This document shows, in pieces, positions 22,907 through 30,342 of a DNA stretch of 30,342 bases. Origin of the DNA: UBA1535 sp002323775 (GTDB lineage Bacteria; Bacillota; Clostridia; Tissierellales; Sedimentibacteraceae); contig DAMAHZ010000034.1 of the NCBI GenBank assembly GCA_031993545.1, forward strand, positions 1-30,342, given 5' to 3'. How positions within the stretch are numbered: the stretch's first letter is position 1; every line of letters begins with the position of its first letter. A program made the translations under genes and the position numbers. Under the pieces are notes generated by a model. The model ran no database searches. It had not been told where the DNA came from and was given only the letters and a program-made list of their open reading frames with translations.

Positions 22907-22965
22907 TTAGTTATTAAAATTTATGATTTAAAAAATTTTATAATACTAAGGGGAGGGTAAAAATT

Positions 22966-25062
22966 ATGATTAACTATAAAAAAGTAATAATACTTGGTTC
23001 TTTTATAATTTTATTTCTATTAACCAGTTGTACAACTGTTGAAGAACAAGTATCAAGGCAAGTGAAACACGATATAACAAAAGGCTCTAACTACAAGGGT
23101 TTTGTACAGAAGGGCGGACGTTATATAGAATTCGAAAATTTTTCAACAGAGCATATTAATTATAATTTTGAAACTGAAAAATATACAAGTGAACAAATAA
23201 GTGTTTTCATAAATAAGTTTGAGATTATTCGTGATTTTTTGCAAAATAAATGTAAAGTATCATTTGACGAGCATCTATCTATATATGTAAGCGATAAGAA
23301 TACATTTGATGGCAGAGATAAAAAGGTATTTATAAATAATATAAATATGGAATTTAAAGATATGACGGTTGCTATCTTACAATCTCTATATGGAAATACT
23401 TCTAATTATGGATTGTGTTATGGTATTGCTTGTTATATAAATGAAAATATATATAATGATGAAATTACTCAGGATATATCAACTAAGGAACTAGGACAAT
23501 ATTACTCTACAAATGAAAATATAATTTTAATGGATTTAACAATTCCAGTATTTCAAGATATATACTTCTCTAAAGAGCAAAATAAATATGCTTATGCAGC
23601 TACGTATTATTTTGTCAAGGATTTGATTGAAAGAAAAGGAATTGAATACTCTGTAGATTTGCTTAGAATTTCAGCAGAATTAAACTTAGATTTTGATGTT
23701 AAGTATACTAATGAAAAAAATATTTGGTTGAAAAGTATTGGTGCTACAGGAAACTGCGATACTCCAGCGGCACCTATTAGGTACGAATTAACATTAGACG
23801 AGCTTTTAAGCAAAGTTTACCCTTATATGATATATACACCATCAATAAAGGCACATATTGTTCCTAATATGGCTGATCTGGAATTTTCGTGGAATGAAGT
23901 AATTATGGACTATGATAATTTTAAACAATGCTTAATTATGTATGAACAGGATGTTTCGGCTCTTAAAAAGTATTTATCTTCATATTTTGACACAAATAAA
24001 GATATTATAGATTGCTATTTTAAGGATGTAATCGAGGAAAATGACAAGAATTATTATTCATATCTTGATAAAAAAATAGTATATATATCACCATTTTCTT
24101 CGGGAGTTCATGAGTATTCGCATTATCTAACTATACCAAATATGAATGCAAAAAATACACCTATATGGCTGAGAGAAGGAATAGCCGTATATTGTGATAG
24201 TTATTTAGAAAGTAAAGGTGTATACCGCTTGAAAGAAACCCTTAACGGATCTGATAATTATGTTAACAATCGTTTGTACGATAAAAATTTTCCTAATAAA
24301 GATGCAAGTCGTATTAAATTCTATAGAGAATATATTGCATGTTTTGCAATTAGAGGGAAACATGCAGCTTATTCACTTGCTAAGTTAAATAATATTGATG
24401 AAAAAGAGCAAGAAGGACTTGAACTAACTTATCCAGAAGTTGGTTCATTAACTAATTATCTTATTGAGACATATGGAATAGAAAAATATTTTAAATTATT
24501 TGAAGATTATTCAAAATTAAATGAAATATATGGTAAGAGTTTTGAAACTCTAAAGGGCGAATGGAAGAAAAAGCTAAATAATTCACTATCTTTTGAGTAT
24601 ATTATTGGGTCGGATGGATTAAAAATAGAGTTCCTAGATGTTAGCGAAGCACATATACCATCAAAACGTTCGTTTGTAGAAATTTTAGGGGGAAATACCT
24701 ACGAATATGTAGATTGTGGATTAGGACGCAACAAGGATGATGATACAAACCCAGATGCAAATGATTTTGAAGGATTAAATCTTAATGACAAAATTGCACT
24801 AATAAAGCAAATAAAGAAAGAAGGAGTAGAAATTGAAAATTTTTCTAAACAGATAAATAATGCTGTTAAGGAAGGTGCTATAGGAGTCATAATGTATAGT
24901 GAAAATGGATTTGGGTTTTCTGGAATAATTTTAAAGGGTATAACCGAGGATGTACCAGTAATTATTATACCTATAAAAGATGGGGAAATTCTTAAAAATT
25001 CTAAAGAAAAAAAGGTAACAGTAGATAAAGATTTTTTTGGCGTAATTGATTATGATTTTTAA
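22966..25062 (+). CDS. Surface lipoprotein with tandem gluzincin peptidase-like domains and PA domain
   Basis: A 698-residue secreted lipoprotein (lipobox LLTSC, Cys22). The second of two similar domains (about 280-545) has a zinc-peptidase motif H382-E-Y-S-H386 and, 18 residues on, E404 in WLREGIAVY, the arrangement of MA-clan gluzincins. The first domain (about 45-265) looks like a copy: MTVAILQSLYG and LCYGIACYINE (150-160) match GVHEYSHYL and LREGIAVYCDS, and its tail YFVKDLIERKGIEYSVDLL matches NYLIETYGIEKYFKLF, but the His/Glu ligands are replaced (A136, I137, S140, Y152). The C-terminal 150 residues (NTYEYVDCGLG, DFEGLNLNDKIALIKQ, INNAVKEGAIGVIMYSENG, VPVIIIPIKDG) resemble a protease-associated domain. 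Proposed role: cell-surface endo- or aminopeptidase, perhaps feeding the adjacent peptide-binding lipoprotein. Start follows aaggggagg. Substrate and activity are inferred. Confidence 0.72.
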   Translation: MINYKKVIILGSFIILFLLTSCTTVEEQVSRQVKHDITKGSNYKGFVQKGGRYIEFENFSTEHINYNFETEKYTSEQISVFINKFEIIRDFLQNKCKVSFDEHLSIYVSDKNTFDGRDKKVFINNINMEFKDMTVAILQSLYGNTSNYGLCYGIACYINENIYNDEITQDISTKELGQYYSTNENIILMDLTIPVFQDIYFSKEQNKYAYAATYYFVKDLIERKGIEYSVDLLRISAELNLDFDVKYTNEKNIWLKSIGATGNCDTPAAPIRYELTLDELLSKVYPYMIYTPSIKAHIVPNMADLEFSWNEVIMDYDNFKQCLIMYEQDVSALKKYLSSYFDTNKDIIDCYFKDVIEENDKNYYSYLDKKIVYISPFSSGVHEYSHYLTIPNMNAKNTPIWLREGIAVYCDSYLESKGVYRLKETLNGSDNYVNNRLYDKNFPNKDASRIKFYREYIACFAIRGKHAAYSLAKLNNIDEKEQEGLELTYPEVGSLTNYLIETYGIEKYFKLFEDYSKLNEIYGKSFETLKGEWKKKLNNSLSFEYIIGSDGLKIEFLDVSEAHIPSKRSFVEILGGNTYEYVDCGLGRNKDDDTNPDANDFEGLNLNDKIALIKQIKKEGVEIENFSKQINNAVKEGAIGVIMYSENGFGFSGIILKGITEDVPVIIIPIKDGEILKNSKEKKVTVDKDFFGVIDYDF

Positions 25063-25087
25063 AATTATTAAATAACATAGAAACTGT

Positions 25088-25132
25088 AAAAACAGCGAAA
25101 ATCAATTTGTTATAGTGATTAAGCTGTTTTTT
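25088..25132 (+). terminator. Terminator after peptidase-like lipoprotein
   Basis: Stem aaaaacagc (25088-25096) / gctgttttt (25123-25131) with an inner aatca/tgatt pairing and a T-run (gctgttttttatttcg). 25 nt after the stop codon. Confidence 0.75.
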
Positions 25133-25187
25133 ATTTCGCTTTTTTGTATATTACTACAACAAAAAATAAAAATATTTAATTTATTAA

Positions 25188-25216
25188 TATACAATACTTG
25201 TAATTCATGATATAAT
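25188..25216 (+). promoter_or_regulatory. Predicted glmS promoter with extended -10
   Basis: TGaTATAAT (25208-25216) is an extended -10; the -35 at 17 bp (TATACA, 25188-25193) is poor, as often with extended -10 promoters. The start would be near 25223, about 85 nt before the ribozyme cleavage site. Confidence 0.55.
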
Positions 25217-25306
25217 ATAATGATTTTATTTTAAATATTAGAATGTAGTAACTACTGAAAAAATATTTTTATTGTAGTAAAATAATATGGAGGTATTATT
25301 TAACAT

Positions 25307-25440
25307 AGCGCCAGAACTTATATTAAGTTGACGAGGACAGAGTAATTCGAAAATTCGGCGGGAACTCTGCGGCAGGCTTGGTCGATAAAATTTCAACAAA
25401 TATTTTGGGTAACTGAAAAGACAAAGTGAAATTTGAAAGC
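25307..25440 (+). ncRNA. glmS ribozyme (glucosamine-6-phosphate activated)
   Basis: Self-cleaving riboswitch in the glmS leader. The conserved core is plain: aGCGCCAGAAC, GTTGACGAGGA, ATTCGAAAATTCGGCGG, and a 3' P3/P4 region closing with aaatttc (25389-25395)/gaaattt (25428-25434). P1 pairs aactta with taagtt; P2 pairs cagagt with actctg. Cleavage is expected between A25307 and G25308. Bound glucosamine-6-phosphate acts as cofactor, the 3' cleavage product is degraded and GlmS is lowered. Confidence 0.95.
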
Positions 25441-25509
25441 AATAAATACATATCTAATTGAATTAAATAAAATTAAAATCAATCAAATTTTATTTAAAGG
25501 AGAACAAAA

Positions 25510-27300
25510 ATGTGTGGAATAGTCGGATATGTTGGGACAGAAGATGTTAAGGAAATTCTTCTTTCAGGACTCGCAAAGCTTGAATACAGAGGTTATGACT
25601 CAGCAGGCTTAGCTCTTATCAATGAAGAAGGAGTTCATATCTTTAAGGACAAGGGAAGAATAGATGATTTAAGGAATATTGTACCTAAAAATGTAAAGAG
25701 TAATCTTGGTATTGGTCATACAAGGTGGGCGACACATGGTGTACCTAATAGGGTTAATGCACACCCTCACCAAAGCAGCTCTAGGAGATTTACTTTAGTT
25801 CATAATGGTATAATAGAAAATGAGGCTTATCTTAAAACTAGATATCTAAATAGCGTAAAGTTTGAAAGTGATACAGATACAGAGATTGTAGTTGCTTTAA
25901 TTCAAAAATTTGTAGATGACGGAGAGTCAGTTGAGCTCGCAATAAGACATACAATGAGCGAAATTCAAGGCTCATATGCACTTGCAATCTTAGACAAGGA
26001 AGATTCTAATGCTATCTATGCAGCAAAAAACAAATCACCGCTATTGGCGGGGATAGGTCAGGGCTTTAACATGATTGGCAGTGATGCTATGGCTATGATT
26101 AGTCGCACCAATATGTTTTATGAGCTAGAGGATAAGGAATTTATAAAAATAACAAGAGAGTCTATTGATATTTATACTATCTATGGAGCTAAGGTAGATA
26201 GAAAGCCTTTCAAGGCTGATTTAGACCTTTCTGATATAGAAAAAGGAATTTATTCACATTATATGTTGAAAGAAATCGAAGAACAGCCTTTTGTTATAAG
26301 AAAAATAATAAATCAATACAGTGATAAAAACGCTCAGCCTTTTATACAAAAAGAAATTATAGATGATTTTAAAGAGGCAGATAAGGTTTATATAATAGCA
26401 TGTGGAACGAGTTATCATGCAGGATTAGTTGGCAAGCAGCTTTTAGAAAAAATATCTGGAAAGCCAACAGAGGTTATAATAGCAAGTGAGTTTGTGTATA
26501 ATATGCCAATGCTTAGCCAAAAACCTTTATTCCTGTTTATATCGCAAAGCGGCGAAACAGCAGATTGTCGTGCAGTTCTTGTTAAAATTAAGAGTATGGG
26601 TTACAAATCTCTGACTATCACTAATGTTAAGGGCTCAACCTTATCAAGAGAGTCAGACCACACCTTGCTTTTACACGCAGGACCAGAGATAGCAGTTTGC
26701 TCAACAAAGGCATATACAGCACAAATTGCAGTGCTTTCGATATTAGCATCATCAATTAATAATATTATTGCAATAGATGTTTTCAAGGAGCTTAGCAGAA
26801 TAGCTAATGTTATGGAAAGCCTATGCGATAATAATGAAATTTATAAAAAATTAGCAGATGAATATTTATTTGAACAAAGAAGCTGTTTCTATATAGGCAG
26901 ACATATAGATTATTTTGTTTGCTTAGAGGCTGCGTTAAAGCTAAAAGAGGTTTCGTATATCCAAACAGAGGGCTTTGCAGCAGGTGAGCTAAAGCATGGA
27001 ACGATTGCTCTGATAGAAGATGAAACTCCTGTAATTGCAATTATAACACAAGAAGCAATAAATCTTAACACAAGAAGCAATATAAAGGAAGTAAAAGCAA
27101 GAGGAGCGAACACCCTTGTTATATCAACAAGAAAATTGAGCAATGACAGCGACCAAATAATAATAGATGATATACACGAAATTTTATCGCCATTAGTTTC
27201 AATAATTCCAGCTCAATATTTATCATATTACGCAGCACTTCAAAATGACTGTGACATTGATAAACCAAGAAATTTAGCGAAATCAGTGACGGTTGAGTAA
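25510..27300 (+). CDS. glmS: Glutamine:fructose-6-phosphate aminotransferase (isomerising)
   Basis: Makes glucosamine-6-phosphate from fructose-6-phosphate and glutamine, the first step toward UDP-GlcNAc and the cell wall. The 596-residue protein has the N-terminal glutaminase domain with nucleophile Cys2 (MCGIVGYVG), GHTRWATHG (71-79) and HNGIIEN, then two SIS domains (CGTSYHAG and SQSGETADCRAVL in the first, ELKHGTIALI in the second) and the canonical C-terminal LAKSVTVE. The start follows aaggagaacaaaa. Preceded by its ribozyme and followed by a terminator, so it is monocistronic. Confidence 0.97.
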   Translation: MCGIVGYVGTEDVKEILLSGLAKLEYRGYDSAGLALINEEGVHIFKDKGRIDDLRNIVPKNVKSNLGIGHTRWATHGVPNRVNAHPHQSSSRRFTLVHNGIIENEAYLKTRYLNSVKFESDTDTEIVVALIQKFVDDGESVELAIRHTMSEIQGSYALAILDKEDSNAIYAAKNKSPLLAGIGQGFNMIGSDAMAMISRTNMFYELEDKEFIKITRESIDIYTIYGAKVDRKPFKADLDLSDIEKGIYSHYMLKEIEEQPFVIRKIINQYSDKNAQPFIQKEIIDDFKEADKVYIIACGTSYHAGLVGKQLLEKISGKPTEVIIASEFVYNMPMLSQKPLFLFISQSGETADCRAVLVKIKSMGYKSLTITNVKGSTLSRESDHTLLLHAGPEIAVCSTKAYTAQIAVLSILASSINNIIAIDVFKELSRIANVMESLCDNNEIYKKLADEYLFEQRSCFYIGRHIDYFVCLEAALKLKEVSYIQTEGFAAGELKHGTIALIEDETPVIAIITQEAINLNTRSNIKEVKARGANTLVISTRKLSNDSDQIIIDDIHEILSPLVSIIPAQYLSYYAALQNDCDIDKPRNLAKSVTVE

Positions 27301-27337
27301 TAAATCATAAAATAAATAATGTTGTATAACAACTATA

Positions 27338-27372
27338 AAAAAGAGGTAAGTAAATATATCTTATCTCTTTTT
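27338..27372 (+). terminator. Terminator after glmS
   Basis: Stem aaaaagaggtaag (27338-27350) / cttatctcttttt (27360-27372), 13 bp with one G-U and a 9-nt loop, ending in a T-run, 38 nt after the glmS stop. Confidence 0.85.
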
Positions 27373-27449
27373 AGTATTCATATATTTAAAAATGTATTAA
27401 AACTAATTTTACATTTGCATATCAAATTTTATTTTAATTTTTAAAAAAC

Positions 27450-27501
27450 ATTGACAATTATCGATATGTTGTATATAATAAACATATCGATAATTGTCAA
27501 T
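27450..27501 (+). promoter_or_regulatory. ars operon promoter inside a 21-bp perfect inverted repeat
   Basis: Consensus promoter TTGACA (27451-27456), 17-bp spacer, TATAAT (27474-27479). It is wrapped in an inverted repeat whose 21-nt arms (27450-27470 and 27481-27501; core acaattatcgatatgtt) are exact reverse complements around a 10-nt centre holding the -10 box. The left arm covers the -35 and spacer, the right arm the start point, so a bound dimer pair would block RNA polymerase. Each arm contains the self-complementary tatcgata. An ArsR/SmtB-type metal repressor is the natural candidate; none is encoded in the window. Confidence 0.8.
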
Positions 27502-27521
27502 ATGAAAGGTGTGATAATAAA

Positions 27522-28535
27522 ATGCAAATTATAGAAAATGTTTGGTTTTTCTTTCAAAATCAGATATTAGGAATGAAGTGGCTAAATAGCTTTGTCGGTA
27601 GCATATTATCAGTACTTGGTATTAATGTAACTGAACGAATAGGGGGCAGTATTCAATTTTTTATATATGATACTATAAAAATATTTATATTGCTATCATT
27701 TTTAATTTTTATTATATCCTATATTCAAAGCTATTTTCCACCTGAGAGAACTAAAAAAATATTAGGAAGATTTAAAGGCATTACAGCCAATTTTTTATCC
27801 GCACTGTTAGGAACAGTTACACCATTTTGCTCCTGCTCATCTATACCATTGTTCATAGGATTTACCAGTGCAGGTTTACCGGTTGGAGTTACATTTTCAT
27901 TTCTCATTTCATCTCCTCTAGTAGATTTAGGATCTTTAATATTGTTAATGAGTATATTTGGGGCTAAGATTGCTATTGCATACGTAATTGTTGGATTGAT
28001 TTTAGCTGTTATAGGAGGTACTGTTATTCAAAAACTAGGAATGGAAAAGTATGTTGAGAAATTTATAAGAACAGCAGGAAGTGTTGATATTGAAGTTCCT
28101 GATTTATCTAAAAAAGATAGGTTGCTGTACGCATGGGAGCAGGTTCAAGAGACTGTTAAAAAAGTATTTTGGTATGTTATAGCTGGTGTTGGAATAGGTG
28201 CTATTATTCATAACTGGATACCTGCTGAAATTATACAATTCGTACTCGGTGAAAATAATCCTTTATCAGTTATAATAGCTACTGTTGTCGGTATTCCTAT
28301 GTATGCGGACATATTCGGCACGTTGCCTATAGCAGAAGCACTTTTTGCAAAAGGAGTTGGGTTAGGTACAGTTCTATCATTTATGATGGGTGTAACAGCA
28401 CTTTCGCTTCCGTCAATTATAATGCTTCGTAAAGCTGTGAAACCAAAGCTCTTAGCTGTATTTGTGGGGATTGTCGTTATAGGAATTGTTATTATTGGAT
28501 ATGTATTTAATGCGTTTCAATTTTTATTAGTTTAA
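27522..28535 (+). CDS. arsP: ArsP-type permease (PF03773 family)
   Basis: Membrane permease of 337 residues with about eight to nine helices. PFCSCSSIPLFIGFTSAGLP (101-120) with C103 and C105, and SSPLVDLGSL, are family hallmarks; the second half repeats the pattern with GIPMYADIFGTLPIAEALFAKG. ArsP proteins export trivalent organoarsenicals, and relatives often occur in ars operons with unproven roles. The start follows gaaaggtgtgataata. First gene of the operon after the palindromic promoter; acr3 follows 69 nt later. Family is firm; organoarsenical specificity is inferred from context. Confidence 0.85.
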   Translation: MQIIENVWFFFQNQILGMKWLNSFVGSILSVLGINVTERIGGSIQFFIYDTIKIFILLSFLIFIISYIQSYFPPERTKKILGRFKGITANFLSALLGTVTPFCSCSSIPLFIGFTSAGLPVGVTFSFLISSPLVDLGSLILLMSIFGAKIAIAYVIVGLILAVIGGTVIQKLGMEKYVEKFIRTAGSVDIEVPDLSKKDRLLYAWEQVQETVKKVFWYVIAGVGIGAIIHNWIPAEIIQFVLGENNPLSVIIATVVGIPMYADIFGTLPIAEALFAKGVGLGTVLSFMMGVTALSLPSIIMLRKAVKPKLLAVFVGIVVIGIVIIGYVFNAFQFLLV

Positions 28536-28604
28536 TATGTGAATAAAACTATTAACACAACAAAATTAAAATATCTTTATAAGACACTATTAAGGAGGAC
28601 TACA

Positions 28605-29663
28605 ATGAGTAGTAAAAAAATACAAGGCATAGGTTTTTTTGAAAAATATCTTACAATATGGGTTGTATTATGTATGGTTATAGGTATTCTTATAGGCAAA
28701 TTTATGCCATCAGTACCAAATTTTTTAGGCAAATTTGAATATGCCAATGTATCAATACCAGTAGCTATTCTAATCTGGTTAATGATTTATCCAATGATGA
28801 TGAAAGTTGATTTTAAAAGTGTAAAGGATATTAGCAGTAATCCTAAAGGATTATTTGTTACATGGACTATAAACTGGCTTATTAAACCTTTCACTATGTT
28901 TGGGATTGCATATTTATTCTTTTATATAATTTTTAAATCACTTATACCAGAGGCTTTGGCGAAAGACTATTTAGCAGGAGCGGTACTATTAGGCGCAGCT
29001 CCATGTACGGCAATGGTATTTGTATGGAGTCATTTGACTAAAGGAAATCCTACATATACTATAGTTCAAGTTGCTACTAATGATTTAATTATATTAATAG
29101 CGTTCGTTCCTATTGTAAAGTTTTTATTAGGTGTTAGTGATGTTTCAGTACCTTGGGATACTTTGTTCTTATCAATTATATTATTTGTTGTAATTCCACT
29201 TTTAGGAGGAGTTCTGACAAGACTGTATATTACAAAGTACAAAGGTGAGAAATATTTCTTAAATACATTTATACCAAAATTCAATAATATAACAATAATT
29301 GGATTGCTATTGACATTAATAATAATTTTCTCGTTTCAAGGAGATGTTATAATAAATAATCCATTGCACATTATTTTAATTGCAGTACCATTAATAATAC
29401 AAACATTCTTTATTTTCTTTATTGCATATATAGCTTCAAAATTATTAAAGTTACCCTACGATATAGCTGCACCAGCAGGTATGATAGGAGCTTCAAATTT
29501 TTTTGAACTATCAGTTGCGGTGGCAATAGCATTGTTTGGAGCAAGTAGTCCGGTTGCATTAGCCACAATAGTTGGTGTTTTAGTTGAAGTTCCTGTAATG
29601 CTTATTTTAGTTAAAATTGCTAATAATACAAAGGGATGGTTTAGTGGTAAAAGTACAAATTAA
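28605..29663 (+). CDS. acr3: Arsenite efflux permease Acr3
   Basis: Exports arsenite (some members also antimonite) in exchange for protons. The 352-residue protein has about ten helices and the Acr3 signature GAAPCTAMVFVWS (130-142) with the essential Cys134 in the fourth helix, then ATNDLIIL and a late GASNFFELSVAVAIALFG containing the conserved Glu. I place the start at the ATG at 28605 (MSSKKIQGIGFFEKY), which follows aaggaggactaca; an earlier start at 28539 lacks an RBS. Confidence 0.95.
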   Translation: MSSKKIQGIGFFEKYLTIWVVLCMVIGILIGKFMPSVPNFLGKFEYANVSIPVAILIWLMIYPMMMKVDFKSVKDISSNPKGLFVTWTINWLIKPFTMFGIAYLFFYIIFKSLIPEALAKDYLAGAVLLGAAPCTAMVFVWSHLTKGNPTYTIVQVATNDLIILIAFVPIVKFLLGVSDVSVPWDTLFLSIILFVVIPLLGGVLTRLYITKYKGEKYFLNTFIPKFNNITIIGLLLTLIIIFSFQGDVIINNPLHIILIAVPLIIQTFFIFFIAYIASKLLKLPYDIAAPAGMIGASNFFELSVAVAIALFGASSPVALATIVGVLVEVPVMLILVKIANNTKGWFSGKSTN

Positions 29664-29729
29664 ATGTCTAATATTTAAAAATTAAGCGAAGAAGTTTGCT
29701 TCCACAACTTAACATAGAGGAGAAGATAT

Positions 29730-30176
29730 ATGACAGCACCAATTGTTGAAAACAATGTGAATAAAATTAAAATAAAAACATCTAATAAGCCAAAGGTTGC
29801 GTTTGTATGTGTTCATAACTCATGCAGAAGCCAAATAGCAGAGGCTGTTTCTAAATTAATAGCCAATGATATATTTGAAAGCTATAGTGCAGGCACAGAA
29901 ATTAAAGCTAATATAAATCCAGATGCTGTTAGACTAATTAAGCAGAAATATGGCGTAAATATGGAAGAAACACAGTACAGTAAACTAATAAAAGATATAC
30001 CCGAACCAGATATCTTAATAACGATGGGGTGTAATGTTGTTTGCCCGTATATTTCCAGTCAGTATTCAGAGGACTGGGGATTGCAAGACCCAACGGGTAA
30101 AAGCGATGATGAGTTTTTACTGGTAATAAACAAAATTGAAAATAATATTCGAGATTTAATGTATAAATTGCAGTAA
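29730..30176 (+). CDS. arsC: Arsenate reductase, low-molecular-weight phosphatase type
   Basis: Reduces arsenate to arsenite for export by Acr3. The 148-residue protein has the P-loop C27-VHNSC-R33 (CX5R), and the acid Asp120 in WGLQDPTG. Resolving cysteines lie in GCNVVCP at C101 and C105, three residues apart, unlike the wider spacing of the Staphylococcus thioredoxin-coupled enzyme. A 20-residue Lys/Asn-rich extension precedes the fold; no ATG occurs between it and the core, and the start follows agaggagaagatat. Last ars gene visible. Confidence 0.95.
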   Translation: MTAPIVENNVNKIKIKTSNKPKVAFVCVHNSCRSQIAEAVSKLIANDIFESYSAGTEIKANINPDAVRLIKQKYGVNMEETQYSKLIKDIPEPDILITMGCNVVCPYISSQYSEDWGLQDPTGKSDDEFLLVINKIENNIRDLMYKLQ

Positions 30177-30239
30177 AATGATATGGTTTTTGATTTTATA
30201 ATTAAATTATATTTCTAATATAAGCTTTAATTCAATTTA

Positions 30240-30268
30240 TTGACTTGCTTTAGTATGTGAAATATAAT
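30240..30268 (+). promoter_or_regulatory. Strong promoter directed out of the window
   Basis: TTGACT (30240-30245), 17-bp spacer, perfect TATAAT (30263-30268). No open frame longer than a few codons follows before the window ends at 30342, so the gene served lies beyond. No clear terminator is seen between arsC and this promoter. Confidence 0.65.
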
Positions 30269-30342
30269 TATATTGAAGAATATGAATATGAGACTAACTA
30301 TATGAAGTCAAGAGAAATATAAAAATTTAATATAAAAAAATT

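Noticed and set aside
1..30342. CRISPR arrays, tRNA or rRNA genes, insertion sequences
   Set aside because: I found no regularly spaced repeats, cloverleaf sequences or transposase genes on reading through the window.
30269..30342. Start of a further gene at the window end
   Set aside because: The ATG codons present meet stops within seven codons; only the promoter can be supported.

Overview
The window is a low-GC, AT-rich, densely coding stretch that looks like an anaerobic, endospore-forming member of the Clostridia. The support is an alpha/beta-type small acid-soluble spore protein gene, a full set of short-chain acyl-CoA (butyrate-type) genes with acyl-CoA dehydrogenase and EtfBA, a glmS ribozyme, an FMN riboswitch and AAGGAGG-type ribosome binding sites. 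I cannot name the genus from sequence alone.

Layout. 1-2456: the 3' part of a type I asparaginase, a PHP-domain phosphoesterase and a DUF6273-type protein of unknown role. 2549-4422: an FMN riboswitch controlling a RibU riboflavin transporter, followed by a farnesyl-type polyprenyl diphosphate synthase. 4427-20284: a large metabolic block. It has a divergent MaoC/PhaJ-like hydratase on the minus strand, and on the plus strand a thiolase, NAD-type SDR reductase, FabH-like condensing enzyme, acyl-CoA:carboxylate CoA-transferase, alpha/beta hydrolase, a complete LivHMGF-J type ABC importer, a TetR regulator, a short-chain acyl-CoA dehydrogenase and EtfB/EtfA. 20298-25132: a minus-strand spore protein gene, an orphan oligopeptide-type binding lipoprotein and a large surface metallopeptidase-like lipoprotein. 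25188-27372: the glmS ribozyme and glmS. 27450-30176: an arsenic resistance operon (ArsP-type permease, Acr3, ArsC) under a palindromic promoter-operator. A clean promoter at 30240-30268 fires into the next, unseen, unit.

How the genes work together. Thiolase, SDR reductase, MaoC hydratase, acyl-CoA dehydrogenase/Etf and CoA-transferase form a gapless route from acetyl-CoA to butyrate (or a reversible short-chain beta-oxidation). The reductase and hydratase belong to the families that use the (R)-3-hydroxyacyl-CoA isomer, not the (S)-specific Hbd/Crt pair of classical clostridia; neither hbd nor crt is in the window. Three similar 24-bp inverted repeats with a GAATC-N3-(A/T)TTCAT core lie at the divergent maoC/thiolase promoters and between tetR and the dehydrogenase. 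They make the TetR protein the probable common regulator. The embedded Liv-type importer and the CoA-transferase suggest that an external carboxylic acid may feed this pathway; the substrate cannot be read from the sequence.

Other points of interest are RNA hairpins at gene junctions inside the block, a lipoprotein with two tandem peptidase-like domains of which the first has lost its zinc ligands, a GC-rich Trp/Gly-rich tail on the DUF6273 protein, and an ars operon with a 21-bp palindromic operator but no arsR gene in view.
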